The notes: a model not told the origin generated them from the sequence alone. A stretch of 64,000 nt of DNA from Streptomyces cinnabarinus (GCF_027270315.1 NZ_CP114413.1:5146001-5210000), one strand, 5' to 3'; positions 25,168 through 34,511 are shown, counted from the first letter of the stretch. Made by a program: numbers and translations.

Positions 25168-27096
25168 GTGTCCACGCCACTGCCGTCCTTCGCCGCATCC
25201 GCAGCCTTCGACGACGCTCCCGCCCCCACCCTCGTGGAGCCGGAGACCCGGCGCCTCGACGGAGTCGTCCGGGAGGCATACGTACCGCCCTTCGCCCCGC
25301 CCGTCTCGCACGGATCGCTGGGCGACCTGCCCTTCGACAACGCCCTCGCGGTGCCGGACAAGGTGCTGCTCAGCCGTAGGACGGAGGACGGCGGCTGGAC
25401 GGACGTGACGGCGACGCGCTTCGCCGAGCAGGTGCTCGCCGTGGCCAAGGGGCTGATCGCCGAGGGGCTGACGCCGGGCGACCGGATCGCGGTCATGGCG
25501 CGGACGACGTACGAGTGGACGCTCCTGGACTTCGCCGCCTGGGCCGCGGGTCTGGTGACCGTCCCGGTCTATCCGACCTCCTCCGTCTTCCAGACCCGCT
25601 GGATCCTCCAGGACTCCGGCGCGGTCGCCCTGGTCACCGAGACCGTCGCGCAGGCCGCCGCCCTCGGTCCCGAGCTGGACCGCATCCCCGACCTCCGGCA
25701 CCTGTGGGTGATGGAGAAGGGGCACGTGGACCGGCTCGCCGAGGCCGGGGCCCCGATCCCCGACCAGGAGGTCGACGTCCGCCGGGGCATGCTCGGCCCG
25801 GCCACCCTGGCCACGCTGATCTACACCTCGGGCACCACCGGCCGCCCCAAGGGCTGCGCGCTCTCCCACGGCAACTTCTTCGCCGAGGTCGACAACGCCA
25901 TCGAACTCCTCTACCCCGTCTTCAAGTCGAGGTCGAACGAGGAGGTCTCGGTCCTGCTGTTCCTGCCCATGTCGCATGTCTTCGGGCGGATGGTGGCGGT
26001 GGCCTGCGTCCGCGCCCGGGTGCGGCTCGGGCACGCGCCCAGCCTCCAGGCCGAGGACCTGATGGCGGATCTCGCCGCCTTCCGCCCGACCTGCCTGCTC
26101 GCCATCCCCTACATGCTGGAGAAGGTCTACAACGCCGCCCGCGCCAAGGCGGAGGCGGGCGGCCGGCTCACCATGTTCGACCGGGCCGCCGCCGTCGCCG
26201 GACGCTACGGCGAGGCCATGGAGGCCAAGCAGCACGGCACCGGATCAGGACCCGGCCGCGCCCTGGCCATGGCCCGCACCTTCTACGACCCGCTCGTCTA
26301 CCGCCGGATCCGCAACGCCATGGGCGGCCGGGTCCGGCACGCCATCTGCGGCGGCTCGCCGCTCGGCCGACGCCTCGCCGCGTTCTACGCCGGTGCCGGC
26401 ATCGAGATCTACGAGGGCTACGGCCTGACCGAGACGACGGCCGCCGCCACCGTCACCCCGCCCCTCAAACCCCGGCTGGGCACCGTGGGTTGGCCGATGC
26501 CCGGCACCCGGGTCCGGATCGCGGCGGACGGCGAGATCCTGATCTCCGGCGAACAGGTGCTGCGCGGCTACTGGGACCCGTCGGCCGGGGGTGTCGTCCC
26601 GGCGGCCGTCGACGGCTGGCTCGCCACCGGGGACATCGGCGAACTCGACGACGAGGGCTATCTGACCATCACCGGCCGCAAGAAGGAGCTGCTCATCACC
26701 GCGGGCGGCAAGAGCGTGGCCCCGGCGCCGCTGGAGAACTGGCTGCGCTCGCACCCACTGATCTCCCAGGCCATGGTCCTCGGCGACCGCCGCCCCTATG
26801 TCTCCGCGCTGATCACCCTCGACATGGACGGCATCACCCACTGGCGCCGCATGAACGGCCGCCACCCCGTCCCGGCCGAACTCCTGGTCAACGACGAGGA
26901 GTTGAGGGCGATCATCCAGCGCGCCCTGGACGAGGCCAACAAGCTGGTCTCCCGCCCGGAGTCCATCCGCCGTTTCGCGATCCTGCCGACCGACTTCACG
27001 GAGATGGCCGGGCATCTGACCCCGTCGATGAAACTGCGCCGGGAGGCGGTCATGAAGGACTTCGCGTTCGAGATCGAGGAGCTGTACGAGCGCTGA
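25168..27096 (+). CDS. Long-chain acyl-CoA synthetase-type AMP-dependent ligase
   Basis: A 642-residue adenylate-forming enzyme. The P-loop-like A3 motif TSGTTGRPKG lies near residue 215, the GYGLTETT A5 motif near 420, the A7/A8 region with TGDIGELDDEGYLTITGRKK near 490-510 and the A10 lysine region ELLITAGGKSVAP near 512-525. It activates fatty acids to acyl-CoA. GTG 25168 follows AGGAG. It belongs to the same putative TetR regulon as the hotdog hydratase gene across the shared promoter region. Substrate chain length cannot be read from sequence. Confidence 0.9.
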   Translation: MSTPLPSFAASAAFDDAPAPTLVEPETRRLDGVVREAYVPPFAPPVSHGSLGDLPFDNALAVPDKVLLSRRTEDGGWTDVTATRFAEQVLAVAKGLIAEGLTPGDRIAVMARTTYEWTLLDFAAWAAGLVTVPVYPTSSVFQTRWILQDSGAVALVTETVAQAAALGPELDRIPDLRHLWVMEKGHVDRLAEAGAPIPDQEVDVRRGMLGPATLATLIYTSGTTGRPKGCALSHGNFFAEVDNAIELLYPVFKSRSNEEVSVLLFLPMSHVFGRMVAVACVRARVRLGHAPSLQAEDLMADLAAFRPTCLLAIPYMLEKVYNAARAKAEAGGRLTMFDRAAAVAGRYGEAMEAKQHGTGSGPGRALAMARTFYDPLVYRRIRNAMGGRVRHAICGGSPLGRRLAAFYAGAGIEIYEGYGLTETTAAATVTPPLKPRLGTVGWPMPGTRVRIAADGEILISGEQVLRGYWDPSAGGVVPAAVDGWLATGDIGELDDEGYLTITGRKKELLITAGGKSVAPAPLENWLRSHPLISQAMVLGDRRPYVSALITLDMDGITHWRRMNGRHPVPAELLVNDEELRAIIQRALDEANKLVSRPESIRRFAILPTDFTEMAGHLTPSMKLRREAVMKDFAFEIEELYER

Positions 27097-27178
27097 ACAC
27101 CGGCGCGAAATCGCGTACAACCATCGGCCGTTGCCGTGAGTCTCCTCCTCGCCAGTCACAGATCATCGCAGGAGACGC

Positions 27179-28555
27179 ATGTTCACGCGCAGCACCGTTC
27201 GCCTGGCGCTCGCCACGGCCACGGCCGCCTCCCTCACCGGCGGACTGCTCACCCTCTCGGTGAGCACCGCGACCGCGGCCACCCCGGCGAAGTACGCCGA
27301 CGACTTCAACGGCGACGGGTACCGGGACTACGCCGTTGCCGCCGTCGGCGGCGGCGAGTTCGTCGTCACCTACGGGACCGCCACCGGCCCCGGCACCACC
27401 ACCAAGACCTTCAGCCAGTCCACCTCGGGCGTCCCGGGCACGGCCGGGGAGACCAACGGCTACGGCGACGCCTTCGGCGAGGACCTGGCCCCCGCCGACT
27501 TCAACCGGGACGGCTACGCCGACCTCGCCGTCGCCGACTTCACCGAGAAGGTCGACGGCAAGGTCAGCTCCGGCGCGGTCACCATCCTGTGGGGCTCGAA
27601 GTCCGGCCTCACCGGAACCGGCGCCATCCGCCTCAAGATCACCGCCAGTTCGCACCGCGGCTTCGGCAAGCAGATCGAGGCTGGTGACTTCAACGGCGAC
27701 GGCAAGACCGACCTCGCGGTCGCCGACGGCATCGAGGCGGTACGGATCTACCGGGGCGGATTCTCCAAGACCGGTACGACGGGTTCGGTCACCAAGCACG
27801 TCCCGAACCAGCTGCTCGAACCGGCCGGCCTCGTGGCGGGCAAGGTCACCAAGGACGGCGCGACCGACCTCTTCCTGCTCGGTCAGGGCTACCACAACGA
27901 CAAGATGACCCAGGACGCCTGGTTCATCCGCGGTGGCGCCACGATCAAGTCCGGCGCGATCACTGTCTACAACAGCTCCGAGCCGGACTACAGCCCCTCC
28001 GGTGTCGTCGCCGACTTCAACAAGGACGGCTACGGCGACCTCGCGGTCGGGGACACCAGGTACAACGGCAAGGCCGGATCGGTCGTCGTCTGGCGCGGCG
28101 GCAGCACGGGTCCCGGCACCAAGTACCGCGTCTCGCAGTCGACTTCGGGCGTGGCCACGGCCGCCTCGGCGCGGGAGTACTTCGGCCAGAGCCTGTCCGC
28201 CGGGGACACCAACGGCGACGGGTACCCGGACCTCGCGGTCGGCGTCCCCTACGAGACGGTCAGCTCACAGGACGACGCGGGCGGCCTCCACGTCCTGCGC
28301 GGCGGCAAGTCGGGCCTGACCGGCACGAACTCGCAGTGGTTCACCCGCGCCACGGCCGGCGTCCCCGGAAGCCCGACCCAGTACAACAACTTCGGCTCCC
28401 TGGTCCGCGTCCGCGACATCGACCGGGACGGTGACAAGGACGTCCTGGTGTCGGCCGACTACTACAGCCCGAGCGTCCTGCTGCCCGGCACGGGTGCGGG
28501 CATCACGGGTTCCGGCGCTCAGGAACTGGGCATCGTGGCGGCGTTCCCGCAGTAG
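27179..28555 (+). CDS. Secreted FG-GAP/VCBS repeat protein
   Basis: A 458-residue secreted protein. A signal peptide ending VSTATAATPA near residue 36 is followed by an integrin-like beta-propeller with six calcium-binding D-x-[ND]-x-D-G repeats, for example DFNGDGYRDYAVA, DFNRDGYADLAVA, DFNGDGKTDLAVA, DFNKDGYGDLAVG, DTNGDGYPDLAVG and DIDRDGDKDVLV. Such propellers bind carbohydrate or protein ligands outside the cell; no enzyme domain is visible. ATG 27179 follows AGGAGACGC. Its 3' end overlaps the convergent DUF397 gene by 53 bases. Confidence 0.9.
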   Translation: MFTRSTVRLALATATAASLTGGLLTLSVSTATAATPAKYADDFNGDGYRDYAVAAVGGGEFVVTYGTATGPGTTTKTFSQSTSGVPGTAGETNGYGDAFGEDLAPADFNRDGYADLAVADFTEKVDGKVSSGAVTILWGSKSGLTGTGAIRLKITASSHRGFGKQIEAGDFNGDGKTDLAVADGIEAVRIYRGGFSKTGTTGSVTKHVPNQLLEPAGLVAGKVTKDGATDLFLLGQGYHNDKMTQDAWFIRGGATIKSGAITVYNSSEPDYSPSGVVADFNKDGYGDLAVGDTRYNGKAGSVVVWRGGSTGPGTKYRVSQSTSGVATAASAREYFGQSLSAGDTNGDGYPDLAVGVPYETVSSQDDAGGLHVLRGGKSGLTGTNSQWFTRATAGVPGSPTQYNNFGSLVRVRDIDRDGDKDVLVSADYYSPSVLLPGTGAGITGSGAQELGIVAAFPQ

Positions 28556-28721
28556 CCAGGAAGCTCGACCAGGCGGCGGGGGCGAGGGTGACCCGGGGGC
28601 CCGTGGGGTTCTTGGAGTCACGGAGGTGGATGGTGGAGGGGGCTATGGCAACCTCCACGCAGTCGCCTCCCTCGCCGTCGCTGTAGCTGGACTTGAACCA
28701 GGTGAGATGCTCGTTGCTCAT
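28503..28721 (-). CDS. DUF397 small protein (WhiJ-type partner)
   Basis: A 72-residue protein opening with the DUF397 hallmark TWFKSSYSDGEGGDCVEVA, then the conserved RDSKNP and a final WSSFL. DUF397 proteins are small partners of XRE-DUF5753 regulators in Streptomyces (WhiJ-type loci) and may act as antagonists. It starts in a 4-base ATGA overlap with the upstream regulator. The C-terminal 17 or so codons run antisense over the FG-GAP gene end and may be unneeded. Confidence 0.9.
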   Translation of the reverse strand: MSNEHLTWFKSSYSDGEGGDCVEVAIAPSTIHLRDSKNPTGPRVTLAPAAWSSFLATAGTPPRCPVPERRNP

Positions 28722-29548
28722 AGCTCCTCCAGCTTGCTCTCGATCAACTTCCGCGTCTCTGCAGGGGAGAGCGCCATGGCTCGCATGATCCCATAGCGGT
28801 CTGCGATCTTCCGGACCTCCTCAGGGTCGGTGATCAGCCGGGGGTGCCCCTGTGCCTCCGTGTAAGCGACCTGTCCATGCCCCTTGGGCGTCAGTAGGTT
28901 GAACGCGCTGCCCAGGCTGGGGTGTTCCACTACCTCGGTCGGCATCGCCTGGATCTCCACGTTCTGCATCTGCCCGACGTGCAGCATGCGCCGCAGCTGG
29001 TCCGCATGCACGCGTCGTCCACCGATCGGCCGGTCCAGCACGACCTCTTCGAGGACGTAGCTGACGATCGGAGCGGGGGACCGCTCGAAGACCTGCTGTC
29101 GCGAGAGCCGGTCCGCGACCCGCCGCTCGATCGTGTCCTCGTCTAGAAACGGCCGCTGTTTGGTGAACACGGCCCTTGCGTGGTCCTCCGTCTGAAGCAG
29201 CCCGTGTACCGCGTGATTGGCGTAGAAGTGCAGCTCAACCGCCTCCGCCTCCAACCCCGCGTAGTTCCGGTACCACTCCGGATGCCGCGTCCGTGCCTTC
29301 GACATCGCCTCCCTGACCTCGGGAATGACCTCCCTCAACAGGCCCCCGGCGTCCAGGATCTCCTCGGCCCGGTCCAGCAAGTCGGGCTGCGGAGTCCGTA
29401 CTCCCCGCTCCATCGCCGAGATCGCGTCGGGGCCGTATCCCACCTTCGCCCCGAACTCCTTCTGGGTCAGCCCCTTCCGCTCGCGCAGGATCTTCAGTTG
29501 CTTGCCGAGGGCGATGAAGAACCCCGTCGCGCCGTCGTGGTCGCTCAC
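28718..29548 (-). CDS. XRE-type regulator with DUF5753 domain (WhiJ family)
   Basis: A 276-residue regulator with an N-terminal helix-turn-helix near residues 15-70 (LRERKGLTQKEFGAKVGYGP, then AISAMERGVRTPQPDLLD) and a C-terminal DUF5753 domain of about 180 residues that includes YANHAVHGLLQTEDHARAV. This is the WhiJ/Scr1-type family that, with DUF397 and HATPase partners, modulates streptomycete development. GTG 29548 was chosen because GGGAGGGG lies 7 bases upstream; a longer frame to 29590 exists. The HATPase gene is divergent, 116 bases away. Confidence 0.9.
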   Translation of the reverse strand: MSDHDGATGFFIALGKQLKILRERKGLTQKEFGAKVGYGPDAISAMERGVRTPQPDLLDRAEEILDAGGLLREVIPEVREAMSKARTRHPEWYRNYAGLEAEAVELHFYANHAVHGLLQTEDHARAVFTKQRPFLDEDTIERRVADRLSRQQVFERSPAPIVSYVLEEVVLDRPIGGRRVHADQLRRMLHVGQMQNVEIQAMPTEVVEHPSLGSAFNLLTPKGHGQVAYTEAQGHPRLITDPEEVRKIADRYGIMRAMALSPAETRKLIESKLEEL

Positions 29549-29664
29549 TCCCGTACCCCTCCCGTCCGACACCCCGGACACCGAACTCAACGCAGTCGTA
29601 CAGATACCCAGAGTCGTCCTGCCACTCCTGGTCAGGGTAGAGAGAACCCGCCACTCTCGGTGAC

Positions 29665-30162
29665 GTGAACGCCGAAATCACCACCCCCACAGCCGAACTG
29701 GCCCAGCGCATCGGAGCCACCCCACGCGGCGCGCGCCTGGCCCGGCACCTGGCAACCCAACAGCTCGCGGCCTGGGGGTACCCCCACGACTGCGAGGTCA
29801 GCGAGACGGCGCAGCTCCTGGTCGCGGAACTGGCGGCCAATGCCGTGCTCCATGGGCGGGTCCCCGGTCGCGCCTTCGAGCTGCGGCTTCTGCTGCTCCC
29901 GGAGGACACGCTGCGTATCGAGGTGAGCGATGCGCGAGGCGACCGAAAACTGCGGTACGTGACGGAGGCGGAGAGCGAGCGGGGGCGGGGTCTGATCCTC
30001 GTGACGCTGCTGGCGCGGACCTGGGGTGTGGCCGAGCGGGACGTAGGAAAGACGGTGTGGGCGGAGCTCTCGCTTGACTTCACAAGAGCGTCGCGCGACA
30101 TTCCCACTTCTGACACATCGTCAGGGATTCAAGTTCCGGGACACAGGAGCGCCATGCCATGA
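29665..30162 (+). CDS. HATPase_c anti-sigma-like ATP-binding protein
   Basis: A 165-residue protein with the GHKL/HATPase_c fold of SpoIIAB/RsbW-type serine kinases: the N box LLVAELAANAVLHG near residue 52 and the G box ESERGRGLILVTLLAR near residue 108. These proteins bind ATP and may hold sigma factors or phosphorylate partners. Standing next to a WhiJ-type regulator and a DUF397 gene, it completes the known triad. It overlaps the following flavoprotein gene by ATGA. The partner is unknown. Confidence 0.85.
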   Translation: MNAEITTPTAELAQRIGATPRGARLARHLATQQLAAWGYPHDCEVSETAQLLVAELAANAVLHGRVPGRAFELRLLLLPEDTLRIEVSDARGDRKLRYVTEAESERGRGLILVTLLARTWGVAERDVGKTVWAELSLDFTRASRDIPTSDTSSGIQVPGHRSAMP

Positions 30163-31919
30163 CCGCGAGCGCATCGCCCACCCGCAGACGGGTCCTCACC
30201 ACCGCCGCCGCCACGACAGCGGCCCTGGCGCTGAGCCAACAGCACGCCTCCGCCGCCGACTTACCCCTCCTCGGTACGTACGACGTCGTGGTCGTCGGCG
30301 CCGGTGCGGCCGGGATGACGGCCGCCCTCACCGCCGCCCGCCAGGGCCTGACCTGCGTGGTCCTCGAAAAGGCGGCCACCTTCGGCGGCTCGGCCGCCCG
30401 CTCCGGCGCCGGGATCTGGATCCCCAACAACTCCGTGATCCTCGCGGCGGGCGTGCCGGACACCCCGGCCAAGGCCGCCGCCTACCTCGCCGCGGTGGTC
30501 GGCCCCGAGGTCTCCGCGGCCCGCCAGGCGGCCTTCCTCACCCATGGCCCCGCCATGCTGTCGTACCTCATGGCCCACAGCCCTCTCCGCTTCCGCTGGA
30601 TGGAGGGCTACAGCGATTACTACCCCGAGTTGCCCGGCGGTCTCCCGGGCGGCCGGTCGATCGAACCCGACCAGCTCGACGGCAACCTCCTCGGCGCCGA
30701 ACTGGCCCGTCTGAACCCGCCGTACATGCCCGTCCCGGCCGGGATGGTGGTCTTCAGCGCCGACTACAAGTGGCTGGCCCTGGCCGCCGTGAACGCCAAG
30801 GGCGCCGCCGTGGCCGCGACTTGTCTGGCCCGGGGCACGAAGGCGGCGGCGCTGGGGCAGAAGCCCCTGACGATGGGGCAGTCCCTGGCGGCGGGCCTGC
30901 GCGCGGGGCTGGCCTCGGCCGGTGTCCCGGTGTGGCTCGGCACCCCGCTCACCGACCTCCACATCGAGAACGGCGTCGTCACCGGCGCGGTCGTCACCCG
31001 TGACGGCTCCGCCCCCGCCCTGGTCCGCGCCCGCAAGGGCGTGATCATCGGCTCCGGCGGCTTCGAGCACAACGCGGCGATGCGCGCCCAGTACCAGCGC
31101 CAGCCGATCGGCACGGACTGGACCGTCGGCGCCAAGGAGAACACCGGCGACGGGATCCGCGCGGGCGAACGGGTGGGCGGGGCGCTTGCGTTGATGGACG
31201 ACGCCTGGTGGGGCCCGGCGATACCGCTCCCGGGGCAGCCGTACTTCTGTCTCGCCGAACGCACCCTGCCCGGCGGGCTGTTGGTCAACGCGGCGGGCGC
31301 GCGGTTCGTGAACGAGGCGGCGCCGTACAGCGATGTCGTGCACACCATGTACGACCAGAACCCGACGAACCCGGCGATCCCGGCCTGGCTGGTCGTGGAC
31401 CAGAACTACCGCAACCGCTACCTGTTCCGGGACGTGGCCCCGACGCTGCCCTTCCCGGACTCCTGGTACAGCTCGGGCGCGGCCCACAAGGCGTGGAGCT
31501 GGGACGCCCTGGCGCGCTCGATCGGCGTGGCGCCGGCCGCCCTGCGCGCGACGGTGGACCGCTTCAACTCCCAGGCCCTGCAGGGCAAGGACCCGGACCA
31601 CCACCGGGGCGACAGCGCGTATGACCACTACTACACGGACCCGGCGGTCCTCCCGAACTCCTGCCTGGCCCCGCTCTGGCTCCCGCCGTACCACGCCTTC
31701 CGCATCGTCCCGGGCGACCTGGGCACCAAGGGCGGCCTGCGCACCGACCCACAGGCCCGGGTCCTGCGCCCCGACGGCACGCCGATCCCGGGCCTGTACG
31801 CGGCGGGCAACGCCAGCGCGGCGGTCATGGGCCACAGCTACGCGGGCGCGGGCTCGACCATCGGCCCGGCGATGACGTTCGGCTACATAGCGGCCAGGCA
31901 CCTGGCGGGAACCCTGTAG
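30159..31919 (+). CDS. Tat-exported FAD oxidoreductase (3-ketosteroid dehydrogenase-like), TTA codon
   Basis: A 586-residue flavoprotein. The N-terminus has a twin-arginine motif (PTRRRVLTT) and cleavage near ASA-AD, then a Rossmann dinucleotide motif VVVGAGAAGMTAAL near residue 46 and LEKAATFGGSAARSGAGIW near residue 70. The FAD-binding-2 layout resembles 3-oxosteroid 1-dehydrogenases or fumarate-reductase-like enzymes. Codon 35 is TTA (30261-30263), the leucine codon read only by bldA tRNA, so production may be limited to development. It is coupled to the HATPase gene by ATGA. The substrate is unknown. Confidence 0.85.
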   Translation: MTASASPTRRRVLTTAAATTAALALSQQHASAADLPLLGTYDVVVVGAGAAGMTAALTAARQGLTCVVLEKAATFGGSAARSGAGIWIPNNSVILAAGVPDTPAKAAAYLAAVVGPEVSAARQAAFLTHGPAMLSYLMAHSPLRFRWMEGYSDYYPELPGGLPGGRSIEPDQLDGNLLGAELARLNPPYMPVPAGMVVFSADYKWLALAAVNAKGAAVAATCLARGTKAAALGQKPLTMGQSLAAGLRAGLASAGVPVWLGTPLTDLHIENGVVTGAVVTRDGSAPALVRARKGVIIGSGGFEHNAAMRAQYQRQPIGTDWTVGAKENTGDGIRAGERVGGALALMDDAWWGPAIPLPGQPYFCLAERTLPGGLLVNAAGARFVNEAAPYSDVVHTMYDQNPTNPAIPAWLVVDQNYRNRYLFRDVAPTLPFPDSWYSSGAAHKAWSWDALARSIGVAPAALRATVDRFNSQALQGKDPDHHRGDSAYDHYYTDPAVLPNSCLAPLWLPPYHAFRIVPGDLGTKGGLRTDPQARVLRPDGTPIPGLYAAGNASAAVMGHSYAGAGSTIGPAMTFGYIAARHLAGTL

Positions 31920-31929
31920 ACACGAGCGG

Positions 31930-32694
31930 TCAGTGGTAGCTGCCCAGCCTGCCGAGGGTCTCCACGGGGGTCGCGCCGGGGCGGGTCCACTGCGGTACGG
32001 GGCGGCTGGTCGGGCCCCAGGTGGCGGCCCCGTCCGCGTCCGCGCGCCAGAACCAGCACGGGACGTCTCCCTCGGGCCAGCCCTCCGGCTTGTCCTCCCA
32101 CGCCTCGCCGCGGCCGTAGGGCGTCATGTCGAGCAGGCCCACGGCGCTGTTGGCCCGCTCGGTCCCGCGGCCGGTCGTGGAGTAGGTGAGGAAGGTGCGG
32201 TCGCCGTCGCGCAGGAAGGAGGAGAGGTAACCCATCTCGCCGCCGACCGGCGGGGGCGTGTCCCGCACCGAGTACCAGGGCTCGGTGTATCCCATGAACG
32301 CGACGAACTCGGCCACCTCCTCCCACGGGCCCGTGGTCAGGAAGGCGAACGACACACCGCGGGCGTTGAGATACACGGAGTCCCTGAGGTGCCAGGCGGT
32401 GGTGGTGCAGCCCTCGCACTGCCCCTGGTGCGGGGCGCCGTCGTACCACATGTGCTGGTACACGACGAGCTCGTCCCGCCCCTGGAAGAGGTCCAGGAAC
32501 GGCACCGGTCCCTCGGGGCCGACGACCGTCGTCGTCCCGTCGAACTCCACCATCGGCAGCCGGCGCCGAGCTGCCGCGATGGCGTCCCCCTCGTGGGTGT
32601 GGGCCTTCTCGCGGACCAGCAGCTCATCGCGGGCGGTCCGCCAGGCGGCCAGGTCGACGATGGGCGGACGGCCGGGGAGCGGGGTGTTCGGCAT
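31930..32694 (-). CDS. DUF899 thioredoxin-like protein
   Basis: A 254-residue soluble protein of the DUF899 family, a thioredoxin-fold group found widely in actinobacteria. The signatures are WRTARDELLVREKAHT near residue 15, VYQHMWYDGAPHQGQ near residue 80 and C-E-G-C that follows. ATG 32694 follows GGAGGA at the right distance; an upstream GTG at 32745 is less likely. Its function is not established. It is convergent with the flavoprotein gene by 10 bases. Confidence 0.85.
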   Translation of the reverse strand: MPNTPLPGRPPIVDLAAWRTARDELLVREKAHTHEGDAIAAARRRLPMVEFDGTTTVVGPEGPVPFLDLFQGRDELVVYQHMWYDGAPHQGQCEGCTTTAWHLRDSVYLNARGVSFAFLTTGPWEEVAEFVAFMGYTEPWYSVRDTPPPVGGEMGYLSSFLRDGDRTFLTYSTTGRGTERANSAVGLLDMTPYGRGEAWEDKPEGWPEGDVPCWFWRADADGAATWGPTSRPVPQWTRPGATPVETLGRLGSYH

Positions 32695-32791
32695 GGCGTC
32701 CTCCGAGCGGTCTCGTACGGGCGGCGTCACTTTGACGCCCACCACTAGGGACCCACATCCCGCCCGGAACTCATCGCAGCCGCGCCGGACA

Positions 32792-33106
32792 TCACGGCAC
32801 CCCCAGCCATCGGAGCCCCGCCGCGACCCCCGCCGCGCCCAGGACCACCACCACGAACGGCGCCTTCCGCCACGCCAGTACGCCTCCGGCGAGTACCCCG
32901 GCCGGGCGGGCCCAGCCCGCGGACCCGCCGTCCTCCGTCAGGGCCCCCGTCGCCAGCAGGGCCACGAGCAGCACCACCGCCCCGGCGGAGAGCAGTTCCC
33001 GCACCCGCGAGGACAGCTCCACCCGGCCGTGCAGCACCGGCCCGACCAGCCGGAAGGCGTACGTCCCGACGGCCAGCGCCAGGATCATGGCGACCGTCGC
33101 GCTCAT
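32792..33106 (-). CDS. azlD: AzlD-type branched-chain amino acid exporter subunit
   Basis: A 104-residue protein with about four membrane helices, opening MSATVAMILALAVGTYAFR, which is the start of the AzlD family. With AzlC it forms an exporter for leucine, isoleucine, valine or related compounds. It overlaps the azlC stop by ATGA, so the two are translated together. Confidence 0.88.
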   Translation of the reverse strand: MSATVAMILALAVGTYAFRLVGPVLHGRVELSSRVRELLSAGAVVLLVALLATGALTEDGGSAGWARPAGVLAGGVLAWRKAPFVVVVLGAAGVAAGLRWLGVP

Positions 33107-33792
33107 GCCAGGTCCGTCCTGCGGCCGTAGAACACCAGCCCCGCCAGCGCCAGCAGCACCGGCACCCCCGCCGGGACCACCGACGACACCGCCAGCGCCA
33201 CCGCCGCCCCCAGCACCGCGCACCTGCGCACGGCCGGGTCCTCCCGCAGGGTCGGCAGGACCAGGGCCACCAGGACGGCGGGGAAGGCCGCGTCCAGTCC
33301 GTAGACCGCCGTATCGCCGAGGGCGGTGCCCGCGAGCGCGCCTGCCAGCACCCCGACGTTCCACACCACGAACAGCCCGACCCCGGAGACCCAGAAGGCG
33401 GCCCGCCGCCGTTCCACGTCCGCCTGGGCCAGCGCGAACGCCACCGTCTCGTCGGTCACCAGATGGGCGCCGAGCAGCCGGGACACCCGGCCACCGGAAC
33501 CGAGGATGTCCGCCACCGCCAGGCTGAAGGCGGCGGTTCGGGTGTTGAGCAGCAGCCCGGTCGCGGCGGCGGCCAGCGGACCGCCCCCGGCCAGCAGTAC
33601 GCCCACCGCGCTGAACTGCGCCGATCCCGCGTACACCACGACCGACATCACCACCGGCACCCACACCGGCAGCCCCCCGCCCACCGCGATCGCCCCGAAG
33701 GAAACCCCCACCACCCCGCTCGCGACCCAGACCAGGGACGCGTCCCTGACCAGCTCACGGGAGACCCGCGCTGTTCGCTCTGCCGTACGCAT
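33103..33792 (-). CDS. azlC: AzlC-type branched-chain amino acid exporter
   Basis: A 229-residue membrane protein with the AzlC layout, including VGVSFGAIAVGGGLPVWVPV and VVYAGSAQFSAVGVL near residues 28-65. It is the large subunit of the AzlCD exporter. It is transcribed divergently from an XRE-cupin gene, with 68 bases between, a typical arrangement for its regulator. Confidence 0.9.
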   Translation of the reverse strand: MRTAERTARVSRELVRDASLVWVASGVVGVSFGAIAVGGGLPVWVPVVMSVVVYAGSAQFSAVGVLLAGGGPLAAAATGLLLNTRTAAFSLAVADILGSGGRVSRLLGAHLVTDETVAFALAQADVERRRAAFWVSGVGLFVVWNVGVLAGALAGTALGDTAVYGLDAAFPAVLVALVLPTLREDPAVRRCAVLGAAVALAVSSVVPAGVPVLLALAGLVFYGRRTDLA

Positions 33793-33860
33793 GTTCTCTA
33801 CGATGGACAGAAGACACCTTGTACGTCAAGGCGAACGATCGTACCGATGGAGCGAACGAC

Positions 33861-34424
33861 ATGGCCGACACCCCACCCCGGCTCCCCCTCGACTGGATCG
33901 CCGCCTCCCTGCGCAGGGAACGCACCCGCGCCGGCCTCTCCCTCTCCGAGCTGGCCAAACGCGCCGGAATCGCCAAGTCCACGCTCTCCCAGCTGGAGGC
34001 GGCGAGCGGAAACCCGAGCGTGGAGACGCTCTGGGCGCTCGGAGTCGCCCTCGGTGTGCCGTTCAGCGCCCTGGTGGAGCCGCCGACACCGGCCGTCCAG
34101 GTGATTCGCGCGGGTCAGGGACCGACCGTGGCCTCGGAGCAGGCCGAGTACGCGGCCACCCTGCTCTCCGCCAGTCCGCCCGCGGCCCGCCGGGACATCT
34201 ACCACCTGCGGGCCGAGCCCGGCGCCGCCCGGGAGTCGGAGCCGCACATTCCGGGCTCGGTGGAGCATCTGGTCGTGAGCACGGGGCGGTTGAAGGCCGG
34301 TCCGGCGGGAGAGGAGGTCGAACTGGCGCCGGGGGACTACATGTCGTACCGCGCGGATGTGCCGCACTCCTACGAGGCGCTTGCGGCCGGGACGACGTTC
34401 GTGCTCGTCATGCAGCACGTGTGA
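33861..34424 (+). CDS. XRE-cupin transcriptional regulator
   Basis: A 187-residue protein with an N-terminal helix-turn-helix (LRRERTRAGLSLSELAKRAG, then STLSQLEAASGNPSVETLWA) and a C-terminal cupin domain near residues 110-185 (ELAPGDYMSYRADVPHSYEA). Such regulators sense a small ligand. It is divergent from azlCD and likely controls it and itself. ATG 33861 is preceded by TGGAG; an in-frame TTG at 33819 is a less likely start. Confidence 0.88.
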   Translation: MADTPPRLPLDWIAASLRRERTRAGLSLSELAKRAGIAKSTLSQLEAASGNPSVETLWALGVALGVPFSALVEPPTPAVQVIRAGQGPTVASEQAEYAATLLSASPPAARRDIYHLRAEPGAARESEPHIPGSVEHLVVSTGRLKAGPAGEEVELAPGDYMSYRADVPHSYEALAAGTTFVLVMQHV

Positions 34425-34437
34425 GCGGGCAAAAGGC

Positions 34438-34470
34438 AGGAGCCCCGGCACCTTGCGGCGCGGGGCTCCT
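34438..34470. terminator. Bidirectional hairpin terminator
   Basis: AGGAGCCCCG at 34438-34447 pairs perfectly with CGGGGCTCCT at 34461-34470 around a 13-base loop. It lies between the convergent XRE-cupin and cold-shock genes and can end both transcripts. Confidence 0.85.
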
Positions 34471-34511
34471 TGGGTACTGCTCTCAGGTCCGGATCAGAGA
34501 CGAGGTTCGCC

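Noticed and set aside
25515..27263. 582-codon plus-strand frame inside the acyl-CoA ligase gene
   Set aside because: Arg/Pro/His-rich shadow frame of the ligase gene.
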